Under the pieces are notes generated by a model. That model was given only the letters and a program-made list of their open reading frames with translations. It had not been told where the DNA came from and did no database searches. A DNA stretch of 64,000 bases from Streptomyces barkulensis (GTDB lineage: Bacteria; Actinomycetota; Actinomycetes; Streptomycetales; Streptomycetaceae), in NCBI RefSeq assembly GCF_002843305.1, contig NZ_PGSG01000119.1:1-64000 (forward strand), written 5' to 3'. The translations under genes and the position numbers were made by a program. This document shows positions 41,709 through 50,311 of the stretch, piece after piece; position 1 is the stretch's first letter, and each line of letters opens with the position of its first letter.

Positions 41709-42251
41709 ATGGGTGAACGGCGCGTACTGCGCTCCAGGCTGCTGCGGCTACGGCGCGAGCTGGCCAAGTTCGGCGCGGTGGGAGCCCTCGGCTTCCTCGT
41801 CAACGTGGCAGTCTTCAACCTCTGCATCCACGGCCTGGGCCTGGCGCCGGTGCGCTCGGGGGTGATAGCGACCGCGGTCGCCATCGGGACCAACTACCTG
41901 GGCAACCGCTACTGGACCTACCGGCACACCGACAAGAGCCGGATGCACCGCGAGGCCGGCCTGTTCATGCTGTTCAGCGGCATCGGCCTGGTGATCGAGA
42001 ACGGCGCGCTGGCCGTCTCGCACTACGGGCTGGACCTGACCTCGCCACTGGCCGACAACATCGCCAAGAACGTCGTCGGGCTCGGCGTCGCCACGGTCTT
42101 CCGCTTCTGGGCGTACCGCACCTGGGTCTTCCGCGGGGAGCGCCGGGTTCCCTGCGGCCGCGAGGGGCGTACGGCGTCAATCCCCCGCCGACGGCTCGTC
42201 GGCCTCACGGCTGAGGAAGAGCGCGAAGACCGGCGGGCGCTGCTGAAGTAG
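41709..42251 (+). CDS. GtrA family membrane protein
   Basis: This 180-residue protein has four hydrophobic segments (about 20-40, 48-66, 83-103, 118-138) and the family features FGAVGALGFLVNVAVFNL, GTNYLGNRYWTYRH and FRFWAYRTWVF. GtrA proteins are thought to flip or position polyprenyl-phosphate sugars for envelope glycosylation. That fits the mannose and glycosyltransferase genes nearby but is inference. The last 75 bp, encoding the charged tail, overlap the 3' end of the histidine kinase gene on the other strand. Confidence 0.9.
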   Translation: MGERRVLRSRLLRLRRELAKFGAVGALGFLVNVAVFNLCIHGLGLAPVRSGVIATAVAIGTNYLGNRYWTYRHTDKSRMHREAGLFMLFSGIGLVIENGALAVSHYGLDLTSPLADNIAKNVVGLGVATVFRFWAYRTWVFRGERRVPCGREGRTASIPRRRLVGLTAEEEREDRRALLK

Positions 42252-43526
42252 CTCCAGGCGTCCCCCGTCGGCCTCCGCCAGGTCGCGGGCGACGGCCAGT
42301 CCCAGGCCCGTGGAGTTGCGCCCGCTGACCGTGCGCTCGAAAACCCTCGACCCCAGCTCCGGGTCGACTCCCGGTCCCTCGTCCGTCACCTCGACCACCA
42401 CCTGGTTCCCGGCGATCCGGGTGCGCAGGGCGACCGCGCCGCCACCGTGCATCAGGGCGTTCTCGATGAGCGTGGCCAGCACCTGTGCCACCGCCCCCGG
42501 GGTGCCCACCGCCCGCAGGCCCTGGCGGCCGGAGCGGACGACGGCCCGGCCCGCCTTGCGGTACGCCGGGCGCCACTCCTCGATCTGCTGCTTGACCACC
42601 TCGTCCAGGTCGAAGCCCACCGCGGAGCCCGAGCGGGGGTCGCGCGAGTTGGTCAGCAGCCGCTGCACCACGTCGGTCAGCCGCTCCACCTGGGCGAGGC
42701 CGACCAGCGCCTCCTCCCGGATGGTGGAGGCGGCCGCCCTGTCGGCGCCGGTGGTGCCGGTGGTGCCGGTGGTGCTCCGGGTACCTGTGGTGCCCGCGGC
42801 ATCCGTGGTGCCGGCGGTCTCGATGGCGTCGGCCGCCGCGACAATCTCCTCCAGCCGCATGGACAGCGCGGTCAGGGGGGTGCGCAGCTGGTGGGAGGCG
42901 TCCGCGGCCAGCCGCCGCTCGGCGGTGAGCATCCGGGCGATGCGCTCGGCGCTGGCGTCCAGCACGTCCGCCACCCGGTCCAGCTCGGGCACGCCGTAGC
43001 GCCGGTGGCGGGGGCGGGGGTCGCCGGAGCCGAGGCGTTCGGCGGTCTCGGCGAGGTCGGTGAGGGGGGCCGCGACACGGCGGGCCTGCTGCACCGCCAG
43101 CAGAACCGCCGCTATCACCGCCAGCAGCGCCACCGCCAGGATGATCAGCAGGGTGCGGCCCACCTCCTCGCGGACCCGGTCGTCGTCCTGCCGGACGGTG
43201 ACGGTGACGCCGCCCGGCTCGGTGGCGCGCCCCTCGATGGCGCCCTCGCCGGGGCGCTCGCCCAGCTCGATGGGCGGCTGCCCGGGCAGCTCGATGCGGA
43301 CGTGGCGGTCGTGGGGGACCTGGGAGCGCATGGAGGCGGCGGTCACGCTCTCCTCGGCGACCAGGCGGCTCTCGACGACCGAGACCAGCCGCGCGGCGTC
43401 GGAGCGGACGCTCTCGTGGGCGCTCTCCTCGATGGTGCGGGTCTCGACGATCACCAGGGAGACCCCGAAGACCGTGATCACGACGAGGACCACGGCCAGC
43501 GTGGAGTTGATCAGACGTCTGCGCAT
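42177..43526 (-). CDS. Sensor histidine kinase
   Basis: This 449-residue membrane kinase starts MRRRLINSTLAVVLVVITVF, with TM helices at about 6-28 and 125-147 bracketing an extracytoplasmic sensor of about 95 residues. HAMP follows (150-200), then the H box DASHQLRTPLTALSM with His212, the N box LIENALMHGGG, G1 DEGPGVDP and G2 STGLGLAVARDLAE. An unusual Gly/Thr/Ala repeat (about 237-264) sits between the two helices of the dimerisation domain. It pairs with the response regulator 115 bp upstream. The signal is unknown. Confidence 0.93.
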   Translation of the reverse strand: MRRRLINSTLAVVLVVITVFGVSLVIVETRTIEESAHESVRSDAARLVSVVESRLVAEESVTAASMRSQVPHDRHVRIELPGQPPIELGERPGEGAIEGRATEPGGVTVTVRQDDDRVREEVGRTLLIILAVALLAVIAAVLLAVQQARRVAAPLTDLAETAERLGSGDPRPRHRRYGVPELDRVADVLDASAERIARMLTAERRLAADASHQLRTPLTALSMRLEEIVAAADAIETAGTTDAAGTTGTRSTTGTTGTTGADRAAASTIREEALVGLAQVERLTDVVQRLLTNSRDPRSGSAVGFDLDEVVKQQIEEWRPAYRKAGRAVVRSGRQGLRAVGTPGAVAQVLATLIENALMHGGGAVALRTRIAGNQVVVEVTDEGPGVDPELGSRVFERTVSGRNSTGLGLAVARDLAEADGGRLELLQQRPPVFALFLSREADEPSAGD

Positions 43527-43641
43527 GGCGGCGCCGGCCCTTCGTGGTGTCGCTGCGGTCTTCGCGTGTCTTCGCGTGTCTTCTCGGTGCCTTCGCGTGC
43601 CTTCGGCTTCTTCGGCGGGCCCGTCCGGGAGACGGCCGCCG

Positions 43642-44319
43642 TCAGTCCTTCTCGAAGCGGAAGCCGACGCCGCGGACCGTGGCGATGTAGCGGGGGTTGG
43701 CCGCGTCGTCGCCGAGCTTCTTGCGCAGCCACGAGATGTGCATGTCGAGGGTCTTCGTGGACGACCACCAGGTGGTGTCCCAGACCTCGCGCATCAGCTG
43801 GTCGCGGGTGACGACGCGGCCGGCGTCGCGCACCAGCACCCGCAGCAGGTCGAACTCCTTCGCCGTGAGCTGCAGCTCCTCGTCGCCCATCCACGCCCGG
43901 TGCGACTCGACGTCGATGCGCACACCGTGGGTGGCGGCGGGCTGGACGGGCTCGACGGCGCCCCGCCGCAGCAGGGCCCGCACCCGGGCGAGCAACTCGG
44001 CCAGCCGGAACGGCTTGGTGACGTAGTCGTCGGCGCCCGCGTCCAGGCCGACGACGGTGTCCACCTCGTCGGCACGCGCGGTCAGCACCAGAACGGGGAA
44101 GGTGTGCCCCTCGTTGCGCAGCCGGCGGCAGACCTCCAGTCCGTCCATACCGGGCAGACCGAGGTCGAGCACGACCAGGTCGATGTCGCCGTGCTGGCCG
44201 GCGTCGAGCGCGCTGGGACCGTCCTCGCGCACCTCGACCTCGTACCCTTCGCGGCGCAGGGCTCGGGCCAGTGGCTCCGAGATGGAGGCGTCATCCTCGG
44301 CGAGCAGTACTCGGGTCAT
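43642..44319 (-). CDS. OmpR/PhoB-type response regulator
   Basis: This 225-residue regulator has an N-terminal receiver (MTRVLLAEDDASISEPLARA) with phospho-acceptor Asp52 in VVLDLGLPGMDG and Lys102 in VTKPFRLAELL. The C-terminal winged helix includes LTAKEFDLLRVLVRD and SWLRKKLGDDAANPRYI. It precedes the kinase gene in the same direction, a normal two-component operon. The 115-bp gap contains TTCGCGTG/C repeats (43558-43600). The targets are unknown. Confidence 0.95.
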   Translation of the reverse strand: MTRVLLAEDDASISEPLARALRREGYEVEVREDGPSALDAGQHGDIDLVVLDLGLPGMDGLEVCRRLRNEGHTFPVLVLTARADEVDTVVGLDAGADDYVTKPFRLAELLARVRALLRRGAVEPVQPAATHGVRIDVESHRAWMGDEELQLTAKEFDLLRVLVRDAGRVVTRDQLMREVWDTTWWSSTKTLDMHISWLRKKLGDDAANPRYIATVRGVGFRFEKD

Positions 44320-44737
44320 GGCCTGATGGTAGACCTCGCCCCGGCGGCCCCGGCGGGGCCGCCGGGAACCCGGGCGGCGCCCGCCCCGGTTCCCGGAAGG
44401 ACGTGTGACATGCGCCTCTCGCCGTCCCCCGTCGGCCGGGTGCGCGGGAGACGGTGTCGTACTCTGGCCGAGGCGCCGCCCGGAATCCGGCGGCCTTTGG
44501 CGCGGTGATGCGCCGGGGCCCGTCGCCGAGGAACCCCCTGTACACACCCCGTACGCGGGGGCGTCCCGGAAGCCGGTCCGTCCGTGGCCCGCGAGGTCAC
44601 GGACGCGCGGCGGCGCCGCAGGAACTGTCGGCCGGGAACGGACACGCGCGGACGGGGGCGCGGAGCCGGGCCGACCACCCGCCCGGGCGCGTGCGCACCA
44701 CATCGCGCGCGTCCCGACCGAGCAAGGAACCACCACC
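44320..44737. other. Divergent intergenic region between the response regulator and POT transporter
   Basis: This gap of 418 bp is GC-rich. A TACTCT hexamer at 44460-44465 is a possible plus-strand -10 box without a clear -35. The AAGGAA at 44724-44729 is the ribosome binding site of the transporter. I see no other structure or gene. Confidence 0.45.
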
Positions 44738-46237
44738 ATGGCGTCCAGCCTGACGAAGGACCCCGCCGGCAGCACCGGCAAGACCTTCTTCGGCCACCCC
44801 CGCGGTCTGGCCACACTCTTCATGACGGAGATGTGGGAGCGCTTCTCCTGGTACGGAATGCGCGCCATCCTCGTCCTCTACCTGATCGCGGGCGTACTCG
44901 AAGGCCCCCTCGCGGGCCGTGAGGCCCTCGCCGCGGCGATCTACGGCGTCTACAACGCCGTCGTCTACATGGCCGCCATGCCCGGCGGCTGGGTCGCCGA
45001 CCGCCTGTGGGGCGCGCGCAAGGCGGTCCTGGTCGGCGGCATCGTCATCGCGCTGGGCCACTACACGCTGGCGATCCCGTCCGATGTGGCGTTCTTCGCC
45101 GGGCTCGGCCTGATCGCGGTCGGCACCGGCCTGCTCAAGCCGAACATCTCCGCGATGGTCGGCGGCCTCTACGAGGGCCAGTCCAGCGCCCGCCGCGACG
45201 CCGGCTTCACGATCTTCTACATGTCGATCAACATCGGTGCCATGTTCGCGCCGCTGGTGGTCGGCTACCTCGGCGAGAACGTCGACTGGCACCTGGGCTT
45301 CGCCGTCGCCGGCGTCGGCATGACGCTGGCCGTGATCCAGTACGTCCTGGGCGGCCGCTACCTCGGCGACGTGGGCCGCCACCCCGGCACCCCGGCCACG
45401 CCGGAGGAGAAGCGCGCGGTGCTGCGCAAGGTGGCGCTGTGGACCGGTCTGGCCGCCGCGGCGCTGCTGGTGGACCTGGCGCTGGGCACGTACGACATCG
45501 AGCACATCGTCAACTTCCTGGCCGTCCTCGGCGTCGTCGTCCCCGTCCTGTACTTCGCCTCGATGTACCGGAACCCGGAGCTGACCGAGCAGGACCGCCC
45601 GCGCGTCAAGGCGTTCGTGTGGTTCTTCGCCACCGCCGTGCTGTTCTGGATGATCTACGACCAGTCCGGTTCGCTGCTGACGATCTTCGCGGACAACGAC
45701 ACCGACCGCACGATCGGCGGCTGGGAGTTCCCGGCCTCGTGGTTCCAGTCGGTCAACCCGGTCATGATCATCGTTCTGGCGCCGCTGTTCGCGACCATGT
45801 GGGTGTGGCTGGCCAAGCGGAACCGCGAGCCCGGCGCCCCGATGAAGTTCGCCCTGGCGATGCTGCTCATCGGCGGTTCCTTCGGTCTGATGGGTCTGGC
45901 GGGCGCCGCCGCGGCGAACAGCGAGACCGGCAGGGTCACCGTCTTCTGGCTGCTGAGCGTGTACCTGCTGCAGACCCTCGGCGAGCTGTGCCTGTCCCCG
46001 GTGGGCCTGTCGCTGTCGACGAAGCTGGCCCCGAAGCAGTTCGTCGGCCAGATCATGGGTCTGTGGTTCCTCGCCACCGCCACCGGCAACGCCCTCAACG
46101 GCTGGGCGACCCAGCTCAACGAGCCGATGGGCGACGCGGCTTACTACACCATGTGGGGCGTGGTCGCCGTGGCCGCGGGCCTCGCCTTCATGACGGCCGG
46201 GAAGCGGATCCGGGCCCTGATGGGCGGCGTGAGGTAA
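44738..46237 (+). CDS. POT family oligopeptide:H+ symporter
   Basis: This 499-residue inner-membrane protein imports di- and tripeptides with protons. The proton-coupling motif is TEMWERFSWYGMRAIL in TM1. FYMSINIGAMFAPLVVGYL matches the PTR2 signature, and GELCLSPVGLSLSTKLAP matches a late family block. About 14 hydrophobic segments are present. The start ATG 44738 is preceded by AAGGAA. It converges on the anti-sigma kinase gene across a strong palindrome. It may serve peptide nutrition or wall-peptide recycling; sequence does not say which. Confidence 0.93.
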   Translation: MASSLTKDPAGSTGKTFFGHPRGLATLFMTEMWERFSWYGMRAILVLYLIAGVLEGPLAGREALAAAIYGVYNAVVYMAAMPGGWVADRLWGARKAVLVGGIVIALGHYTLAIPSDVAFFAGLGLIAVGTGLLKPNISAMVGGLYEGQSSARRDAGFTIFYMSINIGAMFAPLVVGYLGENVDWHLGFAVAGVGMTLAVIQYVLGGRYLGDVGRHPGTPATPEEKRAVLRKVALWTGLAAAALLVDLALGTYDIEHIVNFLAVLGVVVPVLYFASMYRNPELTEQDRPRVKAFVWFFATAVLFWMIYDQSGSLLTIFADNDTDRTIGGWEFPASWFQSVNPVMIIVLAPLFATMWVWLAKRNREPGAPMKFALAMLLIGGSFGLMGLAGAAAANSETGRVTVFWLLSVYLLQTLGELCLSPVGLSLSTKLAPKQFVGQIMGLWFLATATGNALNGWATQLNEPMGDAAYYTMWGVVAVAAGLAFMTAGKRIRALMGGVR

Positions 46238-46295
46238 CGCTCCCGGGGCCTCCCGGGGTCTCCGGGGGTTCCGGGCGCCTGCCCACCCGCACGGA

Positions 46296-46338
46296 CGAGC
46301 CGGGGCCCGGTCCTGTGACAGGACCGGGCCCCGGCTCG
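46296..46338. terminator. Bidirectional terminator, 21-bp near-perfect palindrome
   Basis: The arms 46296-46316 and 46318-46338 are complementary with a 1-nt centre, so the real loop takes some bases from the inner stem. It separates the converging transporter and anti-sigma kinase genes. Confidence 0.88.
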
Positions 46339-46505
46339 ACGGCTGTGTGCGGGGCCGCCGTCCCCTCCGTGTGCCCCACCCCTGGTCGTCCGCGGTCCGC
46401 ATCCCGGCCGGGCGTGTCCGGACACGAGTGCGCCGAGTCCCGAGCGGGACCCGGCGGTGGGGGGCGTACTTCCGGCGGGGGCCGGCCGAAGGGGCGGACC
46501 CGGCC

Positions 46506-47021
46506 TCAGTCCGCGTCCGGCCCGGCCAGTTCGGCCCAGACCGTCTTCCCGGCCGTACCGTCCGGATGGCGCACCACGCCCCAGTCCAGACAGAGCCGCT
46601 GGACGATGAACATGCCGTGCCCGCCGGGCCGCCCGGGGCGGTGCGGGGTGCGGGGCGAGGGGAGGCCGGTGCCGCGGTCGGCCACCTCGATCCTCAGCAG
46701 TTTGGGGCCGCAGCCTATGCGCACCTCTTCCGGCCCGTCGGCGTGCAGGCAGGCGTTCGTCACCAGCTCGGAGACCACGAGCAGGGCGTCTTCGGCGGCG
46801 GCGCGCTGCTCGGGGCCGGCCGCGGGCAGCCAACCCCAGTCGTGAAGCGCCTGGCGGGTGAAGTCACGTGCACGGGGGACCGCACCGCTCGCCCCCATGA
46901 GTCGCAGCCTCCGTACCTGGCGCATCTCGCGCACCTGACCGACCGGTGCGGCCGCGGCCGCGGCGGTGCCCTCCGGCTCCGGGCCGCGGTCGCCCGCCGG
47001 TTGCGGCCGGGTGGTGCTCAT
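46506..47021 (-). CDS. ATP-binding anti-sigma factor (HATPase, RsbW-like)
   Basis: This 171-residue protein has a histidine-kinase-like ATPase fold: N box LVVSELVTNACLHA, G1 VADRGTGLPSP and G2 GGHGMFIVQRLCLDW, as in RsbW-type kinases that bind sigma factors and phosphorylate STAS antagonists. A Pro/Ala-rich tail precedes the fold. I recall the S. coelicolor genes in this position as the SigI partner-switch (PrsI, ArsI). Here it forms a module with the STAS gene at 47297 and the divergent sigma factor. Confidence 0.88.
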   Translation of the reverse strand: MSTTRPQPAGDRGPEPEGTAAAAAAPVGQVREMRQVRRLRLMGASGAVPRARDFTRQALHDWGWLPAAGPEQRAAAEDALLVVSELVTNACLHADGPEEVRIGCGPKLLRIEVADRGTGLPSPRTPHRPGRPGGHGMFIVQRLCLDWGVVRHPDGTAGKTVWAELAGPDAD

Positions 47022-47296
47022 CAGTGCTTCACCTCACCGGTTGACCAGTTCGTCGGTCTTCGCCTGGTCTGCGAACAACTGTTTCGGAGGGATTCCAGGG
47101 AGTCTCCTGCCCTGCGCGGGCGGGAGAACACCCGTCTGTCGGGACGGAATCGTGCTCGGACGTAACACTCTGGTCACGGGCCGGCACGCGGGCGGTCCGC
47201 ACGACCTCGCGCCCGTACGACCGGAGAAGCGCTCCGCCGAAACCACGCGGCCGGGACCGCGTCGCCGGGGGCCGCGTCGCCGGGGCGGTCGCGCGG

Positions 47297-47680
47297 TCAG
47301 GGCCGCGCGGTCTCCTTCAGCGCCTCGGCCAGGCTCTCGTGCAGGGTGAACACGCCGTCGGCGCCCGTGATCTCGAACACCCTCGCGACGACCGGCCGCA
47401 TTCCGGCCAGGTGGATCCCGCCTCCTGCCGCCTCGGCCTTGAGCCTGGCGCCCAGGAGGACGTTGAGTCCGGTGGAGTCGCAGAACTCCAGCTTCGAGCA
47501 GTCCACGACGAGCAGCCTGTCCCCGTCCTCCAGCGAGCGCTCCAGCGGTTCTCGCAGCAGATCGGCGGTGTGGTGGTCGAGCTCGCCGTCAGGCGTCACC
47601 ACCAGGCTCGCGCCGTGGCGCTGTACGTCGACCGTCAGTCGACCCCGGTGGCTGGTGCTGCCGGGCACCCCGCGGTCCAT
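47297..47680 (-). CDS. STAS-domain anti-sigma factor antagonist
   Basis: This 127-residue protein starts MDRGVPGSTSHRGRLTVDVQ. The STAS core DGELDHHTADLLREPL is followed by the phosphorylation loop LEFCDSTGLNVLL, where Ser69 is the predicted target of the anti-sigma kinase. When unphosphorylated it should titrate the kinase and free the sigma factor. A GTG two codons upstream (47686) is an alternative start. The kinase gene lies 275 bp downstream on the same strand; the gap carries no recognised gene. Confidence 0.9.
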   Translation of the reverse strand: MDRGVPGSTSHRGRLTVDVQRHGASLVVTPDGELDHHTADLLREPLERSLEDGDRLLVVDCSKLEFCDSTGLNVLLGARLKAEAAGGGIHLAGMRPVVARVFEITGADGVFTLHESLAEALKETARP

Positions 47681-47936
47681 GTACACCCCTTCAACATTCC
47701 CAGTAACCGATCACTGCCGTCCGGAGATGGACGTTCGAACCCTACGCCCTTACAGCCGCAACCGGTAGCCGCGCAACCAGCACATCGGGGCATATTCGGG
47801 CATCCAGCACTTGCCATCCTCCCTCGGGAGCAGGTAGGCGTAGGAGGGACCACTAAAACACGTCGGCTTGGAGGCGCCGCACCCCGTAGTGCAGGAACGG
47901 CTTCGGCAGCCATACGCCGAAAACGATGGAGGCACC

Positions 47937-48851
47937 ATGTCACCCCGGCTCGACGGATCGCCCGTCACCTCGTCGGTCGTCCCACCCGAACCGTTCGGGA
48001 GCGGGTTCCCGGAGGCCGGTCCGGAGCAGGCGGAGAACCTGTCCGGCCTGCTCGGCCTGCCCGAGGTCCCGCCGTACGACGAGGTGGGGCCGCTGGACGC
48101 GCGAGCCCTTTCCAAGACCCTCTTCGAGCGCCTGGAGACGCTCCGGGAGGGCACGCACGAATACTCGTACGTCCGCAACACCCTGGTCGAGCTGAACCTC
48201 GCGCTGGTGAAGTTCGCCGCCGCGCGGTTCCGTTCCCGCAGCGAGCCCATGGAGGACATCGTCCAGGTCGGCACCATCGGCCTGATCAAGGCGATCGACC
48301 GGTTCGAGATCGGCCGCGGGGTCGAGTTCCCGACCTTCGCCATGCCGACGATCGTGGGCGAGATCAAGCGTTTCTTCCGCGACACCTCCTGGTCGGTGCG
48401 CGTCCCCAGGCGCCTCCAGGAACTCCGCCTGGACCTGGCCAAGGCCGGGGACGAACTGGCCCAGCAGCTCGACCGCTCCCCGACCGTCGGCGAACTGGCC
48501 GACCGCCTGGGGCTGAGCCGGGAGGAGGTGGTCGAGGGCATGGCCGCGAGCAACGCGTACACCGCCAGCTCCCTCGACGCCCAGCCCGACGAGGACGAGA
48601 CCGAGGGCGCGCTCGCCGACCGCATCGGTTACGAGGACCACGGCCTGGAGGGGATCGAGTACGTGGAGTCCCTCAAGCCGCTGATCGCCGAACTCTCGCC
48701 GCGTGATCGCAGAATCCTCTCCCTCCGCTTCGTGGCGAACATGACCCAGTCCGAGATCGGCGAGGAGCTGGGCATCTCCCAGATGCACGTCTCCCGGCTG
48801 CTCTCGCGGACGCTGGGCAAGCTCCGCAAGGGTCTGCTGGTCGAGGAGTGA
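47937..48851 (+). CDS. RNA polymerase sigma factor of the SigB/SigF group
   Basis: This 304-residue sigma-70 protein starts MSPRLDGSPVTSSVVPPEPF after GGAGG. Region 2 has NLALVKFAAARFRSRS, EDIVQVGTIGLIKAIDRFE and EFPTFAMPTIVGEIKRFFRD, typical of the SigB/F/G group. Region 3 follows (ELRLDLAKAGDELAQQLDRS), and region 4 carries the HTH MTQSEIGEELGISQMHVSRL. It is divergent from the STAS gene, 257 bp away, and is expected to be controlled by the anti-sigma kinase. S. coelicolor SigI is the likely orthologue by position (memory). Confidence 0.93.
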   Translation: MSPRLDGSPVTSSVVPPEPFGSGFPEAGPEQAENLSGLLGLPEVPPYDEVGPLDARALSKTLFERLETLREGTHEYSYVRNTLVELNLALVKFAAARFRSRSEPMEDIVQVGTIGLIKAIDRFEIGRGVEFPTFAMPTIVGEIKRFFRDTSWSVRVPRRLQELRLDLAKAGDELAQQLDRSPTVGELADRLGLSREEVVEGMAASNAYTASSLDAQPDEDETEGALADRIGYEDHGLEGIEYVESLKPLIAELSPRDRRILSLRFVANMTQSEIGEELGISQMHVSRLLSRTLGKLRKGLLVEE

Positions 48852-48957
48852 CCCACCCCCGTCCAACCGGACGAGTGCCCCGTTCCATCACTCCTATGGC
48901 CTACGGGGATCACCCTTCCGGTTTTTTGACCCGCATTTGACCTCGGAACGGCCTTCA

Positions 48958-49010
48958 CACGCCGACGGGCCCGTACGGGAACCACACCCCCGTACGGGCC
49001 CGTCGGCGTG
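48958..49010. terminator. Bidirectional terminator, 22-bp perfect stem
   Basis: The arms 48958-48979 and 48989-49010 pair perfectly with a 9-nt loop, between the sigma factor gene (+) and hutI (-). The arms contain the CCGTACGGG palindrome. Confidence 0.9.
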
Positions 49011-49072
49011 CCGGGGTCCGGTGCGACGGGGCCCCGGTGCGACGGGCGCGTACGGCGGCGCGGGAGGCCCGC

Positions 49073-50311
49073 TCACAGCACGCGCGCACCGCGCTGCCAG
49101 ACCGCCGCGACCAGTGGCACGCCGGGCCGGTAGGCCAGGTGGACGTGCGAGGGCGCGTCCAGGAGCACCAGATCGGCACGGGCGCCGGGGGTGATCCGGC
49201 CGATGTCGATACGGCGCAGGGCCGCGGCGCCGCCCGCGGTGGCGGACCAGAGGGCCTCGTCGGGCGTCATGCCCATCTCGCGGACGGCGACCGCGACGCA
49301 GAAGGGCATGGAGCTGGTGTACGACGAGCCCGGATTGCAGTCGGTGGACAGCGCGACGGTGACGCCGGCGTCCAGCAGGCGGCGGGCGTCGGGGTAGGGC
49401 GAGCGGGTGGAGAACTCGCAGCCGGGCAGCAGCGTGGCGACGGTGCGGCTGTTCGCCAGGGCGTCCACGTCGGCGTCGGTGAGATGGGTGCAGTGGTCGG
49501 CGGAGGCCGCGTCCAGTTCCACGGCGAGCCGTACGCCGGGGCCGGGCCCGAGCTGGCCGGCATGGACGCGCGGGACCAGGCCGTGGGCGATCCCGGCGGT
49601 GAGGACGGCGCGGGCCTGGTCGCCGTCGAAGGCGCCCCGCTCGCAGAAGACGTCCACCCAGCGGGCCCAGCGGGCGCAGGCGGCCAGCATCGGGCCGGTG
49701 ACGAGGTCCACGTAGCCGTCCGGGTCACCGGCGTACTCGGGGGGCACCACATGGGCGCCGAGGTAGGTGACCTCGTCCACGTGGTCGTCGGCGATGCGCA
49801 GGGCGCGCGCCTCGTCCCTCGCGGTGAGGCCGTAGCCGGACTTGGTCTCCAGGGTGGTGGTGCCCTGCCGCAGCGCCTCGCGTACGTGGCGGGCCAGGTT
49901 CGCGGCGAGCTGCTCGTCGGTGGCCTTCCGCGTGGCCTCGACGGTGGTGTGGATGCCGCCGGCGGAGTAGGGGCGGCCGGACATGCGCGCGCCGAACTCC
50001 TCGGTGCGGTCGCCGCCGAAGACCAGATGGGAGTGGGAGTCGACGAAGCCGGGGATCATCGCCCGGCCGCCCGCGTCGACGCGACTGTCGGTGGCGGGTG
50101 CTTCACTTTCCGTACCGACCCAGGCGATGCGGTCGCCCTCGATGACGACGGCCGCGTCCCGGATCAGGCCGAGGGGGGTGTCCTGGGCGGCCTCGGAGGA
50201 GTGGTGATCGTTGGTGACCAGGGTGGCGATGTTGGTGACGAGGGTGCCTGCGGTGGTGCCTGCGGTGGTGCCGGCGGTGGTGGTGTCGAGGGGGGTGTTC
50301 GGGTTGCTCAT
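49073..50311 (-). CDS. hutI: Imidazolonepropionase
   Basis: HutI opens the imidazolone ring of histidine breakdown to give N-formimino-L-glutamate. The 412-residue amidohydrolase has the metal motif PGFVDSHSHLVFGGDRTEEF, plus TTTLETKSGYGLT, VPRVHAGQLGPG and STDCNPGSSYTSSMPF. The N-terminus has a Thr/Ala/Gly repeat (about residues 10-25) before LVTNIATLVTNDHH. The start ATG overlaps the hutF stop by one base. It is the last gene of the operon hutU-M20-hutF-hutI and ends before a long terminator. Confidence 0.96.
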   Translation of the reverse strand: MSNPNTPLDTTTAGTTAGTTAGTLVTNIATLVTNDHHSSEAAQDTPLGLIRDAAVVIEGDRIAWVGTESEAPATDSRVDAGGRAMIPGFVDSHSHLVFGGDRTEEFGARMSGRPYSAGGIHTTVEATRKATDEQLAANLARHVREALRQGTTTLETKSGYGLTARDEARALRIADDHVDEVTYLGAHVVPPEYAGDPDGYVDLVTGPMLAACARWARWVDVFCERGAFDGDQARAVLTAGIAHGLVPRVHAGQLGPGPGVRLAVELDAASADHCTHLTDADVDALANSRTVATLLPGCEFSTRSPYPDARRLLDAGVTVALSTDCNPGSSYTSSMPFCVAVAVREMGMTPDEALWSATAGGAAALRRIDIGRITPGARADLVLLDAPSHVHLAYRPGVPLVAAVWQRGARVL

